From Haberlea rhodopensis (taxonomy: Eukaryota > Streptophyta > Magnoliopsida > Lamiales > Gesneriaceae), in assembly GCA_907163345.1 (NCBI GenBank), contig CAJQUN010000004.1, forward strand, positions 9,019,235-9,083,234: a stretch of 64,000 bases of DNA, given 5' to 3'. The notes beneath the pieces are model-generated. The model made no database searches. It saw only the letters and a list, made by a program, of their open reading frames with translations, and was not told the origin of the DNA. Shown here one piece after another: positions 23,455 through 36,100 of this stretch; the first letter of the stretch is position 1; each line of letters opens with the position of its first letter. A program made the translations under genes and the position numbers.

Positions 23455-26348
23455 AAATAATAGACCAATGGGCCCATCAATTTCAATCATAATAATGGTT
23501 GAGTGATATGTAATTTAACTTTTTTTAAAAGTTACAAGAAGTCTTGAAGTTGTAGCTTAAATATGTTTAAAAGAGATCCAACCAGAAGACCGTCGACGAC
23601 GATGAACCGACCTCACAAAACATACGCCCAAGGATCGCACAGAATAATGTTTTTGCTCTAATAATTTTGTGGTTTCTATCCACGGAACCAAGAGGAAACA
23701 AAAAGAGAAGCAAAACATCCGAAGCTAGGAGCAAAGTTATGATTTCAATCCACAGAACAATATGGTGGGACCGAGTACGGTACTAAGTAGTCTTTATAAA
23801 AATGATATTTAGGCAAACTCAATTTTATTGAAAAATCAACTGAGAATTACAGAACTCTATAGAATCATCTCATATATACAGATTCTCCCTGATTCTTAAG
23901 CTCCAAAGCCAAGTTGTTTGATAGATATACAAATTGAGGGATGATTTGTAAGGTAAATTTGAGATGTATTTATAGGTGTCAAAACTTCTCCATATATCAA
24001 TCTTCAGTTTCCGTTGCCATAGGCATGGACAGAGCTAAGATGTAAATTTACTTAGGGCTGGTCGAGCTAGTCGTAGTATTAACGGGCTATATCGGTTTAA
24101 AGGGTGGGGCTAAAACATAAATTTTCCAAAATTAACACTAAATTTTTTTCCCAAACTAATGCACTTTTTTTTTTAAAAAAATGTGGTGGGGCTATAGCCC
24201 CACCCACTTAACTGGTAGCTCTGCCTCTGGCTATAGGAGTCATGAGTATTCAAATGTACAGTGCAAGAGAGCCACCGGCCACCGTCCAAGATTTCCGCTG
24301 TCCAGTAACTTTGTCAGGTCAGGAATTTATGGCATATGACATCTACGGAGTAATGCAATATTTTCGAATAAGGTTATTGTTTTTCAGTGGTCATTTTGCA
24401 TATAATACTCCAACCGATACAGCATCATTTCGTTTGAAATACGATATTTTTTTTGTATTATATTACACCATTGGAGTAATGGAGTCTATGTTTCAACGAT
24501 TCAACTCCTCATAGTTTTGAAACCCTACAAATCAAGACCCTACAAATCAAGAAATCTTAATTTGTACACTGGCAGAGCAGAAGATGGCGGTGGACAGATT
24601 GACCAATGTTAACACAGGAATATTCGAACGAATAGGGCTAGATAAAATATTTATGTGGCCTACTGAAGTGGGCCAATGCATGGCCTTTTATACTGGGATT
24701 TTGGACGAGAGCTGTGAAATTATTCTTCAAAATGAGCCAGATGATCCACTCCTTAGGGACTAAAGGCCCACCTATTTGATTCGTGGTCTAACCGGTTCTT
24801 CGGGCAATGCCACCGGACAGGACGGGGCAATCTTTCAAAACCAGGGATGCTTGACAGGGTGGTTTGGATCCGAGTGAAATCAGTTTTGTATTAATTTGAG
24901 GTCTGAACATGTGCCATTTTTTGTGGAGCATACACACAATTTTGTAATTATTTATTTAAATTACTTTTATGTTGCTTTTGCTTAAAGTTGAAAAAGTTGC
25001 TTTAAGAAAAAACATCGAGTGTTTACTATTAAAATAAAAAAAACATATTAATGAACTTCAAATTATTACAAAATTACCATCACACAAGTAAAAGCAGTGA
25101 AAAACATCACATGACTTGCTTATTTGTTTCTACTTTTACATATATATTTTACAGAAACAATAGCGAAAGCAATGAAATAAAACACTCAAAATCTGATTTT
25201 TTCTGAAAAACTGATAAGCAGTTTTGAAAAGCAATTGCAAGCACCCACGATGTTGATTCTAAATTCAATTATTTCCATGCTCATCTAATTCTAAACCCGA
25301 CCCGATCCACACGACCCACACGACACTTCTTCGTCTTCAGTTTGAAATATCAAAAGAGGAAATTACAAGAAGGCACCACTTTCCAAAACATCTTCCAACT
25401 AAATCTCCCAAAAAAATATTCTTTCAACTAAATAAATCTTTTAGAAAACTTATTTCAAATAATTCCATTTTATCAAACCCTAATCTAATTAGTCCATTAA
25501 TTATGACTAAAATACCATTGCTCTACACCTTCATCCCCAAACTTTTGCCCACTTTCCACCATTCGAGTTCTTTATCGTTGAACATCCTTGAGTTTTCGAT
25601 TAACAACAACAATTATCGTTAATTTTTCCTCTTTAATTCAGTTCACGCTCAAATTTACAAACAATTGTGCTCGATTCCTTCATTTAGTTGTGCAACATCT
25701 TTTTGTATATTGTGCGTTGGAAAGTATCGGTTGAATTTGCGTCGATCTCCAAACATTTTCGTTGATTTGTGTTGAATTCGTGTGTTTTTTTTTTCCGTCT
25801 CTTCTCCTGCAATTACGATACAATTGCGGCATTGTGATTGATCGAATTGCTGAAATTCTAAATTCCTGATTGCTTTGACGCATTGTGATCGGATAGTTGA
25901 TGCATGGTGATCTATCAATTCGGAATCTTCATATCAAAATTTCGATCAACTTTTGTTGTGTTGACCTTAAGTTCTTGATCATTCTTTTCTCTATCTGTGA
26001 AATTTTTTGTTCGTTTCCCTCGAAGAATACTTTTGAGATGGGCCAAATATTCTAGTTCCTCGTTGTTCGTTTCCTCCTTTTGCGGGTGCCCATTAGGTCT
26101 AGCAGCAGTCGTCATATCGATACCCTAGATCGCTGGAAATCCAATTCAACGCAATTCTGCAAATTAATCAAGCTATGATCAGCACATACCAATATACGAG
26201 ATAAATGCGCAAGCTGCAAATGCAACTTGATGTCAGCAAAAGTTAGGGTTTTTATCACCTTCGATTTGTTTTTGACAAAGAAAAGGGAGCATGGTGATTA
26301 TCGGCTTAAAATCTAATTCAGGGAGAAAAGGCAGTAGAATTTTTTTGT

Positions 26349-26385
26349 GTCTAGCGGTGCATGTAAATTACATGCACTGCTAGAC
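26349..26385. repeat. 18-bp near-perfect palindrome, 1-base loop
   Basis: GTCTAGCGGTGCATGTAA (26349-26366) is followed by A and TTACATGCACTGCTAGAC (26368-26385), with one G/T mismatch. It marks the left end of the minisatellite. Confidence 0.85.
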
Positions 26386-26620
26386 TCATACGGTGCATGT
26401 AAAAATTTATTCATGTGGTTCATGTAAAAATTACTCATACGGTGCATGTAAAATTGAGTCATGCGGTGCATATGTGCATGCAAAAATTAATCTTGCGGTG
26501 CATGTAAAATTGAATAATGCGATGCATGTAAAAATTACTCAAGCGGTGCATGTAAAGCTACTCATGCTATGTATGTAAAATTACTCATGCTGTGCATGTA
26601 AAAAATACCCATGCTATGCG
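26386..26620 (+). repeat. ~25-bp minisatellite based on GGTGCATGTAAAAATTACTC
   Basis: About nine diverged copies of a unit of 22-27 bases, with core GCGGTGCATGTAAAA(A/T)T, run to about 26620. Unit length and sequence vary. The frame at 26393-26578 is only a by-product of the repeat. Confidence 0.9.
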
Positions 26621-27164
26621 GAGTGTTTTCATAAGTGTGGTTAGTTTGATCATTGTATTACAAAATAGACTTAGTTGAAAGAACTTTTTTGGGTGATTGG
26701 GCGGAAAGTCTTTTACCTAATAGTATAGGTCCGAAATTTTTCCTATAAATAAATAAGTAAAAATATAGATCAATATTTAAAACCAAAACTAATTTCAGTG
26801 AAATATTATATCAATTAAATAATTTTAATTTAAGAAAAAAAATCGAAGCCATAATGCTTATTAAAAACTTAACAAATAGCAATTAATATTAGGAATAAAA
26901 TTATTAACTTGTATATTTATGACTTTTTAAAATATATATACGGAATAAATGTTAAGAAACGACTTGAATTTAAGACCCCGTGAAAAGAAGTGCGATTTAT
27001 ACACGCAGTTGCTTCTTGCAGAAGGGGCAAAAATGGCGGAAAGGAGGGAAGATGTAAAGGCAAAGGGTGTTGCCTAAACGAAAGACCTGTTGTAACTCAA
27101 TTCAATTTGATTTTAATTCATTCAGTTACCAGTTGAAAGATCCTCTCTCTTAGATTAAGTAATA

Positions 27165-30100
27165 ATGGCTAAACTCGAGAATGTGAAATCAAATTCCGTG
27201 AATCTTCCGCCACAATCCGGGCCTAATCCTATCAAAATGCGCCAGCGCAATGATCTGGAAAACACGCCCGATCCGAACTCATATTCTCTGGAGAAATTCC
27301 GCCTGTACGAAACTCGCGCGGTAATGTTTTAGGGAAAGGAGAATTTACTTTTCCGCTAGTAATAAGATTAGTGGATTTTTTTATCAAGTTTTATTTGTTT
27401 ATTCGTTTCAATCAGTTTTTCCGTGGTTGAAGTTAAATATAGCGAATTTGACTGCTGAGCTTTCATTTTGTTATGAAAGTGATGGCTGAGGTTCTGTTTA
27501 GAAGTTCTCGTTTTCGTTTTCTTTTTTCGTTTTCCGCTGTTGTTCGTTTATTTCTCTAGGAAAATTGAAAGTGTATTAGATTTGTTCTACTTGACAGTGC
27601 ATAATTTTGTCATTAATTTTTTGGTATATATCAGGTGTGGATAGTTTGTCGATTATAATTTCCTCATTTTTTGATGATTTAATAAACTGATTTGATTGCA
27701 GTTTGGGGTGATCGAGAAATTTACTTATCTGTTTTGTTGCATTGAACTGGCTAATTGTATTGGAGCAAGAAAACTTACTCCAAATCGAATCAATTTATTT
27801 CCAATTTTCTTCAGCATAAAGAAGACATTATTCATGCCATTTGAATTGGTAATGAAGTGCTCTATGTGATTTCTGAGGTGAACTCACATAGTACTGTGAT
27901 AAGAGAGTTGAAGCCTTAGAATTGAAAATGATCCCATTCAAATTTTGTGCAAGTATAATTTGAATTTTAGAGCTCCATTTTTGTTTTATAATTTTATTGA
28001 ACTGTTTAAGCGCCATTGACAAAGTTTTATATCACACTGGATAAGGCAACTTTCCTGATCAGAAGGGATTGGGATGTATGAACATAGCCAACAATTTTTA
28101 AAGCTAATCGTAGCTTTTTCATTGTATATTGACAATGTGGTCTCACCTTTCCTTCAATTATTTCAGAGGTTTTATTTGATTGGAAGTGGTAGGAACAAGA
28201 GATTTTTTCGGGTGTTAAAGATTGACAGAATGGAGCCTTCGGATTTGAATGTCAGTGAAGACCCTGTGGTTTATCCTCCTCAAGAAGTCAAGAGCTTGCT
28301 CCAAAGGATTGCTGAGGGAAATCGTGCCACTGGAGGTTTAAATTTTGTTGCCAAGGTATATGGCATTGTTGGTAAGTCTAGACAATGAAGCAATAATTGA
28401 AGTTTAATTCAAATGCGTATCTAATGTTAGAATTGTTGCTTTGTGTCCTTGTTTAATCTAACGCCGTGGTTTCTTCCTTTTTGGTGGTTTAAGGCTGCAT
28501 TAAATTCTTGGAATCATATTATTTGATACTCGTGACAAAGCGTCGGCAGATTGGATGTATCTGTGGCCATGCTATATATGGTATAGATGAGAGCCAAATA
28601 ATTACCGTTCCACATGTTTCAGTTCAAACTGATGTTGCTCATTCAAAAACTGAGTTGCGGTAACTTCTCTATTTACTTCTGTTACACGCTAATGCATTAT
28701 AGGGGATTTTTGGCACAATGGTATTGGGCAGAGTTGCTATATGATTTTATATACTAGTTTCCTTTCATTGGACCCATGATCCCTTTTAGTGTTGCTATCA
28801 CCTCATAAACATCTATCATTAACTTCTTCTTCTTATGCCAAGTAGGGTTTTTTAGACTGAGATTTGGAATTTATTTATTCATATGAACTTAGGAGAAAAT
28901 CGAATAACTTCTTGTGATGCAAAATATCAAGTTGTGCACATTGTTTGGTTAAATTTTGGACAAGAATGATCTGTTTAGTATCAATATACATTGGAGCAAA
29001 ACTCCCATTTTACCTCCCCGTGGACAAAGTTCTTTTGGCTAAGTCCCTTCGTATGTGGTTTATTGGGGAAAATGTACGAAGGATTTCATAACTTATCCAT
29101 GAAAAAATACCTGTATGTGCATATGTCTATTACCGGTTTATTTAAAGGCGACAATTCACTTGTTTCTTCAGTGGCAAAATTTGTTTGTTTGCTGCAGGTA
29201 CAAGAAGCTTTTATCAAGTGTTGATTTGACAAAAGATTTTTTCTATAGCTATGCATATCCTGTAATGCAAAGTTTACAGAAAAATGTATCATCAACAGGA
29301 GGAGGGATGCCATATGAAAACATGTTTGTTTGGAATGCTTTTCTAACGCAAGCGATTCGATTAAGATGCAAGAATACCATCTGGACTATAGCTCTGGTTC
29401 ATGGACATTTCAAACAGGTGGCATATTTGGGTTTTTTGTTTTAAAGTTTTCATCCCTTTCCTGCTTGTTCACCAACAACTTTCTTGCATATTTAATATGT
29501 AGTCATTAAATGTAATCACATCTATGTTTCTCTGCTACGCTAATGTGTCATTACTGCCACAAATTTTCACTTTAGGCTTCCAGCATCCTTTTTATATCAT
29601 GTTTATCTAGCGTGGATTATTTTTTTCCATAACAAAGAACAAGGAGAGTGAATTAAGGAGTCTATCCTATTATCCTAATTTTTTTCGTGACTTCATTCAC
29701 TTTATCTTGTGGATCGATCCTGTCCTATGCTGGAGGAAAATTGGGCAAGCAATTTTTTATTTTATTTATATGGTAGAATAAGCCGACCCACTTAGTTGGA
29801 TAAATGCTTGAATGTTGTTGTATTTATATAGTTGTATTTATATAGTAGAATAAGTGATCACTTCGATATAAAATCTTCTTGATTTTATTTTCTAAATCCC
29901 ATGGATTGTAGGTTAGACTATCAATTTTTGGACGAGATATTTGTGTTTCTCTAGTTTCGAGACGCTCACGCCATTTTGCAGGGACACGGTAAGCTTTTTT
30001 CAAGAAGTTAAGGGTGATGTAACCTCTTATCTAAGAGGTTAATATTTAACTTCTTTTTAGTGTTTGATACTTTCATTGCATTCTTGTGTTATATATTTAT

Positions 30101-33100
30101 GTTTTAAATTTTAAATGGAAACTGGAATATTTTTTTCTAGCTGTATTACTAATAGGCTAGTTTGTCTACATTTGTCTTTCCATCTTTATTTTTCTTGCTT
30201 GTTTGGCATGATTACCATATTTCTTTCTTACGTAAGTAGTTTTGTTTGCTCGGCTCACACTCTCTCTCTAGAGTTCGAAATATGGTGTTATAATGGTTAC
30301 AAATGAAGTTGTGCTTATAAGAACTGATTATTTATTTAAATGAAAAGTGACTAAAATTACTGTTTAATCCACATATAAAAACTGCTGGAAAATCAAGTAA
30401 CATCCTGTTTTCAGTCAGTTAAATCTCCGATTTTAGGGATTAAGATATCTTCTGTTTAAATCTCTGATTTTAGGGATTAAGATCTCTTTTGTTGTAATGG
30501 CTGTAGTTATTTAAAACGTGGGGTTAATGATCATGGGCGTGTAGCGAATGATGTTGAAACGGAGCAAATTGTCCTTGATGAAGAAGCTGGGTCATGCAAA
30601 GGAAAAATGAGTTCTGTTGTACAGATGAGGGGTTCCATTCCTCTTTTCTGGTCACAAGAAGCTTCAAGGTTCAGTCCAAAGCCTGATATTATATGTGAGT
30701 GAGGTTGAATTTGATGTTTTTCACTGTTTTTTGTATAGACGTTTTAGATATAGACTCCTCATCTGTTTGTCCGTATTTAGAATTCTAGTTAACTTTTGGT
30801 TTCTAACATGAAGTACAACGATATGATCCTACATATGAGGCTACCAAACAACATTTTGAAGATCTGGCAGAGAGATATGACAATCCAATCATAGTTCTTA
30901 ATCTCATAAAGGTTGGTACCATGTTCCGTTGTTTGGTTTTGGAAACTATATATTCTGTATCCTCTAACCCCTCACCCCCATACGCGCTTTTCTTTAGTGC
31001 CATGGATTTACATGATATTCATTTTCTTATTTTTTTTCCTTTCTTTTATTACACGATACAATTTTATATTTGACCATGATTATTTGAATTTCATCCAATC
31101 GATTATATGTCTGGCTGAACATCAATTTGATTTTAAACACTAAGGTACAGGGTCTTATTATCTCTTGGTGTGATGTGCCATCTGATTTTATATTGCACAA
31201 TATCTTTCTAAACCAAGTAAACTTTGGCTGGTGCCTTATGATTCTTGTTAGAAATTGCAGAAATTCTAAGTAAGTATATTAATTTATGTTATTCTCTTCA
31301 ATGATGTACAACCCTATTTAAACTAATTACAACAGAATCACAATTCCCAGATTTATGGGATTAGTATCCATCTTAATAAGGAATCTAGATCCTACCAAAT
31401 AAAGATTGATCCTATCTTATCAATACACAAAATAATGTAACAGATTTGAATTTATCTACACTCCCCCACAAGCTTGGCTATAGACATTTATCAATCCAAG
31501 CTTGTGAACAAGAAAATCAAAAGCGTGTTCTGTCAGTCCTTTGGCGAGTAGATCTGCTAATTGTTGAGAGGAAGGAACATATTCAATCTTGATTATTCAT
31601 GCATCCAGTTTTTCCTTTATAAAGTGTCGATCTACTTCGACATGCTTAGTTCTATCATGATGAACAAGATTGTGGGCTATGATGATAGTCGACTTGTTAT
31701 CACAAAAGAGTTTCATAGGACTTTCAAACTTTATCTTCAATTCTTCCATCACCCTTTTTATCCAAATGAGTTCACATATCCTATGGGCTATGGCTCTATA
31801 CTCTGCCACTGCACCACTCCTTGTGACAACAAACTGTTTCTTGCTTCACCAAGTTATCAAGTTTCCCCACAATAGTGTACAATATCCGGTTGTTGACCTC
31901 CGGTCATCAATCGAACCAGCCCAGTCTGCATCGGTGAATTCTTTTATATTCCTTTCATTTGTCTTAGAAAAGAATAACCCTTTTCCTGGTGTCTGTTTCA
32001 AGTATTTCAGGATTCTATACACGGCATCTAGATTGCCCTGTCGTGGACTGTGCATGTATTGACTTACTAAGCTGACTGCAAATGCAATATCTGGCATTGT
32101 ACGTGAAAGATAAACGAGTCTTCCAACAAGGCGTTGATATTTGCCTTTATCGACTGGTTCTCCTTCAAGCATTTTTTCTTTGTTACCAAGTTCAATTGGT
32201 GTCTTGCTTGGTTTGCATCCTAGCATGCCTGTTTCTTCCAAAAGATCTAGAGTATACTTCCTCTGAGAAACAGAGATACCCCTTCTACTTCTTGCAATCT
32301 CCATTCCTAAGAAGTATCTTGATGCCCCAAGGTCTTTGACTTCAAATTCCTTGGCCATCATTTGTTTGATTTCCTTCATCTCTTCAATATCATCTCCTGT
32401 GATAATTATATCATCAACATATACTATGATAATTGTGATCTTACCCTCGTTTGAATGTTTGACAAGCATAGTGTGGTCTGCTTGTCCCTGTTTATAGCCA
32501 AATCTTTTGATTGCCTTTGAAAACCTGTCATACCAAGCTCGAGGTGACTGTTTTAAACCATATAGAGATTTATTTAGTTTACAAACAGTTTTACCTCCCA
32601 ACTTTTCCTCAAATCCTGGAGGTTGGCACATATATACTTACTCTTCCAATTCTCCGTTTAGAAAAGCATTCGCCGATCAAGATTTGTTGCCAATGAGAAG
32701 AGAATTCGAATAGTATTAAGCTTGGCGACCGGAGCAAAAGTCTCATTATAATCAATTCCAAACGTTTGTGTGAAGCCCCTTGCCACCAATCGTGCTTTAT
32801 ACCTCTCTACTGACCCATCCGCCCTGTATTTGATTGTAAAAATCCATTTACAATCTACTGCACTCTTGTATTGTGGTAGATTCACCAATTTCCCAAGTGT
32901 TATTTTTCTTAAGAGCCCTCATTTCTTCTAGAACCGCCATTTTCCACTCTGGAATCACCAGTGTCTCTTCAATAGTCCTGGGATAAACACACTAGACAGA
33001 TTTGATGTAAATGCACGAAATGAGGGGGACAGTTTTGAGTATGAAACAAAGTGAGATATAGGGTGTTGAGTACAGGATCTAACACCTTTCCTGAGGGCAA

Positions 33101-36100
33101 TTGGAATATCTATATCAAGAATAGGATTAGAAGTACCTTTATCATTGGTTGGCTCTACTATCAGTTCCATTTCTCGACAGTGTGCAGTATCCATTATTTG
33201 TTTATCAGCTTGCGGCTTTCTTCGAGAGTAGACATGTAATTCTGATCTAGGAGTACAATCTATACCTGTTTCCAGTAGAGGCTCGGACTCATTTTGGTGG
33301 CTTAAGGTGCTGGAAGGAGTGGGAAGAGAGCTGGAATGAGTGGGAAGAGGGCTGGAAAGAAGAGGACTAGGTAGTGTCGTGTTTGAGGGGCTGGAAGTGA
33401 CATCCCAGTAGCGAGATTCATCTCTTATCTCCCCCTGAATTGAGGTAGATGGGTAATAAGGTGTTTCCTCAAAGAAAGTAACATCACATGATACATAAAA
33501 TTTCTTGGTTTGAGGACAGTAGCATAGCACCTATAACCTTTTTGAGTCGGAGAATATCCAACAAAATGGTTTTGGCAGCCCGTGGTTCAAGTTTCTTCTT
33601 TTATGGTCATGGAAATGAACAAACGCTGTAGAACCGAAGGTTTTCAAGGGAAGCTCACGAGGGTTGAACACTTTATGATAGTGCTTTGTGAGACTAGACA
33701 AGGGAGTTTTGAACTGAAGAAGACTACTTGGTAAACGATTTATAAGGTAGGCAGAGGTTAAGACGGCATCCCCCCACAAATATTTTGGAATATTCATAGT
33801 GAACGTAAGGGCTCGAGAGACGTCTAACTAGTGACTATTCTTTCTTTCCGATACGTCATTCTGTTGTGGAGTATCTACACTAGAGCTTTGGTGGATGATT
33901 CCATTTTGTAATAAGTACTCTCCCAAAATCGAGTTGAAGTATGCTTTCCCATTATCAGTCCTAAAATTTTGAATTTGAGCCTAAAATTGGGTTTGAATCA
34001 TTTTATGTAAGATTTTAAAATTTTTGCTCGCTTCGGATTTATCTTGAAGAAGATAAACCCAAGTGACTCTTGTGTGATCATCAATGAATGTGATAAACCA
34101 TCTTTTGCCATTTAAAGTAGACACTTTTGAAGGTCCCCATACATCACTGTGGATCAATGAAAAAGGGTTTGATGGTGTGTATGGTTTTGGAGAGAATGTG
34201 GTACGAGCATGTTTTGCAAATTGACACATTTCATAATGAAGATAATGAAGTTCTTTATTGCCAAATAATGAAGGAAACAAATGTTTCAAATACACAAATC
34301 TCGGGTGGCCTAGCCTACGACGCCACAACATTATTTCATGATTACTAGACACAGACAAAGATTTGACTCTAGACTCAACTTGATCACCATCGAAGTAATA
34401 AAGGCCATCATGGACTCTAGCATTGCCAATCATCTTCCCCGATAGTAGATCCTGAAATTGACACGAAGAAGACATGAATTTAGCAACACAGTTTTTGTCT
34501 CGGGTAATTTTATTTACTGAAATCAGATTGCATTTCAATGTAGGAACATGAAAGGCTGCAATAAGAACAAACGTTGGAGATAATATGATGTTACCGATGC
34601 CTGCGACTCGTGTTACAGACCCGTCAACTAATGTGACAGTAGTAGGGTTAGTACAAGGAACATAAAAAGACTCAAAACACTTGTCATGTGATCAGAGCCC
34701 CTAAATCGATGATCCAGGGATCCGCAGAGTAAGATGAAGACTTTTTAGCCGAAAAAGTTTTACCAGATTGGACCATAGAACAAGATCCAGCCGCGGAATT
34801 GGACTGGGGCTGTGTATTCACGGAAGATTGGTTTAACAGTTTACAAATCTGCTCAACTTGCTCTTTGGTCAAAGATATCGAAGAAGGTCCAGATTTCCCT
34901 TCTCCAGATTGGGTGTTGTATGCCTTGCCTCTCTTGTTTCTTGGCTGCCCGTTAGCGGTTCCATGCAGCTCCCAACAATTTTCCTTTGTGTGACCAGTGT
35001 AATGACAAAATTCACAAACCGAACGGGATCCACTCTTTGATTCAGGATAGTGTTTACCATGGGGCTTGGATTTTTGAGAGATTAGAGCAGATCTTTCAGG
35101 AGAAGTTGTAGAAATTTGAGGACCATTGATGAGCATGACTTTCCGACGAACTTGTTCACGTCGCACTTCAGCAAACGCATCTTCCGTTGATGGAAAAGGC
35201 TCGCGGGCCACAACCCGTCCCCTTACTTCATCCAGATCGCGATTGAAGACCTGCAAGAAAATCAAAGGCTCGTTTTTTTTCAAGATTTTTCTCTGCTTAG
35301 CATTGCATATCGTACATGCAGAGTCTTCTTCAAAGAAGAAATCGAGTTCTTGCCAAAGTTCCTGTAGATCTGAAAAATATTGAGTGACTGATTTCGTTCC
35401 CTGCTTCATTTCTTTCAACTTTGATCGAATCTAAAAAAATTGGGATGCATTACTACGTCTGGTCGCATCCCAAACATCTTTAGCCGTTTTAAACCAGAGA
35501 TATCGACGGCTAATCTGAGGCTCCATTGAATTAATGAGCCATGCAAGAACCATTGAATTTTCCACCAGCGACTTGTGATACGATGGATTGGTGGTTGTTG
35601 GTGTGGTTAAATCACCGGTGATATAGCCTAACTTTCCTCGGCCACAAATCACAATTTTTACCGATTGTGCCCATTGAAGATAATTCTTGCCATCTAACTT
35701 ATGGCTGGTAATTGATAGAGATGAGTGATCGTTTCCTGGAAAGGAAGCAATCGATGTAGCACGGTTGTCCGTGGATTTTCCAGAAAGGACGTCGTCGGTA
35801 GAAGAGCTTGAATCATGTTTTTCCATTTTTTTATGAAAAAACCTTAGGCTCTTGATACCATGCAGAAATTCTGAGTATATTAATTTCTGTTATTTTCTTC
35901 AATGATGTACAACCCTATTTAAACTAATTACAACACAATCACAATCCCCAGATTTATGGGATTACTATCCATCTTAATAAAGAATCTAGATCCTACCAAA
36001 TAAAGATTGATCCTATCTTATCAATACACAATAATATAACAGATTTGAATTTATCTACAAAAATTATCTCTTGGATATCTGATTTTATATTGCACGAGAT

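Larger units (their letters stand above)
18454..27164. other. long intergenic region with repeats
   Basis: About 8.7 kb with no convincing gene. It holds a 25-bp triplicate, a long hairpin, two SINEs and a minisatellite, listed separately. A GC-rich patch at 21597-21680 (CACGCACGCACGGCACGGCACG) sits in an otherwise AT-rich part (about 21.0-21.9 kb) that may be an eroded retrotransposon. At 24.10-24.23 kb there is a GGTGGGGCTA/TAGCCCCACCC inverted motif. A 90-codon frame at 24242-24514 has no recognisable domain. 25.3-26.2 kb is free of stops in short frames only. Confidence 0.5.
31256..36059 (-). mobile_element. Ty1/copia retrotransposon, decayed, antisense in SAC1 intron 7
   Basis: LTRs lie at 31256-31460 and 35861-36059 (TGCAGAAATTCT...TTATCTACA). 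They differ by roughly a dozen substitutions and small indels in 200 bp. Flanks GAAAT (31251-31255) and AAAAT (36060-36064) are a 4/5 match. On the minus strand the primer-binding site TGGTATCAAGAGCC follows the 5' LTR (at 35860 downward), and a purine tract GTGGGGGAG precedes the 3' LTR. Gag, protease, integrase, reverse transcriptase and RNase H domains occur in order but with several stops, a shift in the protease region and a deletion in reverse transcriptase. The element is dead. It runs opposite to the host gene. Confidence 0.95.

Noticed and set aside
24242..24514. 90-codon plus-strand ORF as a gene
   Set aside because: No recognisable domain, the upstream sequence is repeat-like, and the second half is hydrophobic and AT-driven.
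25655..26115. Minus-strand ORFs as a small gene
   Set aside because: Composition is that of AT-rich spacer translated by chance; no motif or splice structure.
26393..26578. ORF MHVKIYSCGSCK... as a repeat protein
   Set aside because: It is a minisatellite translation; the unit length is not constant or a multiple of three, so the frame is accidental.
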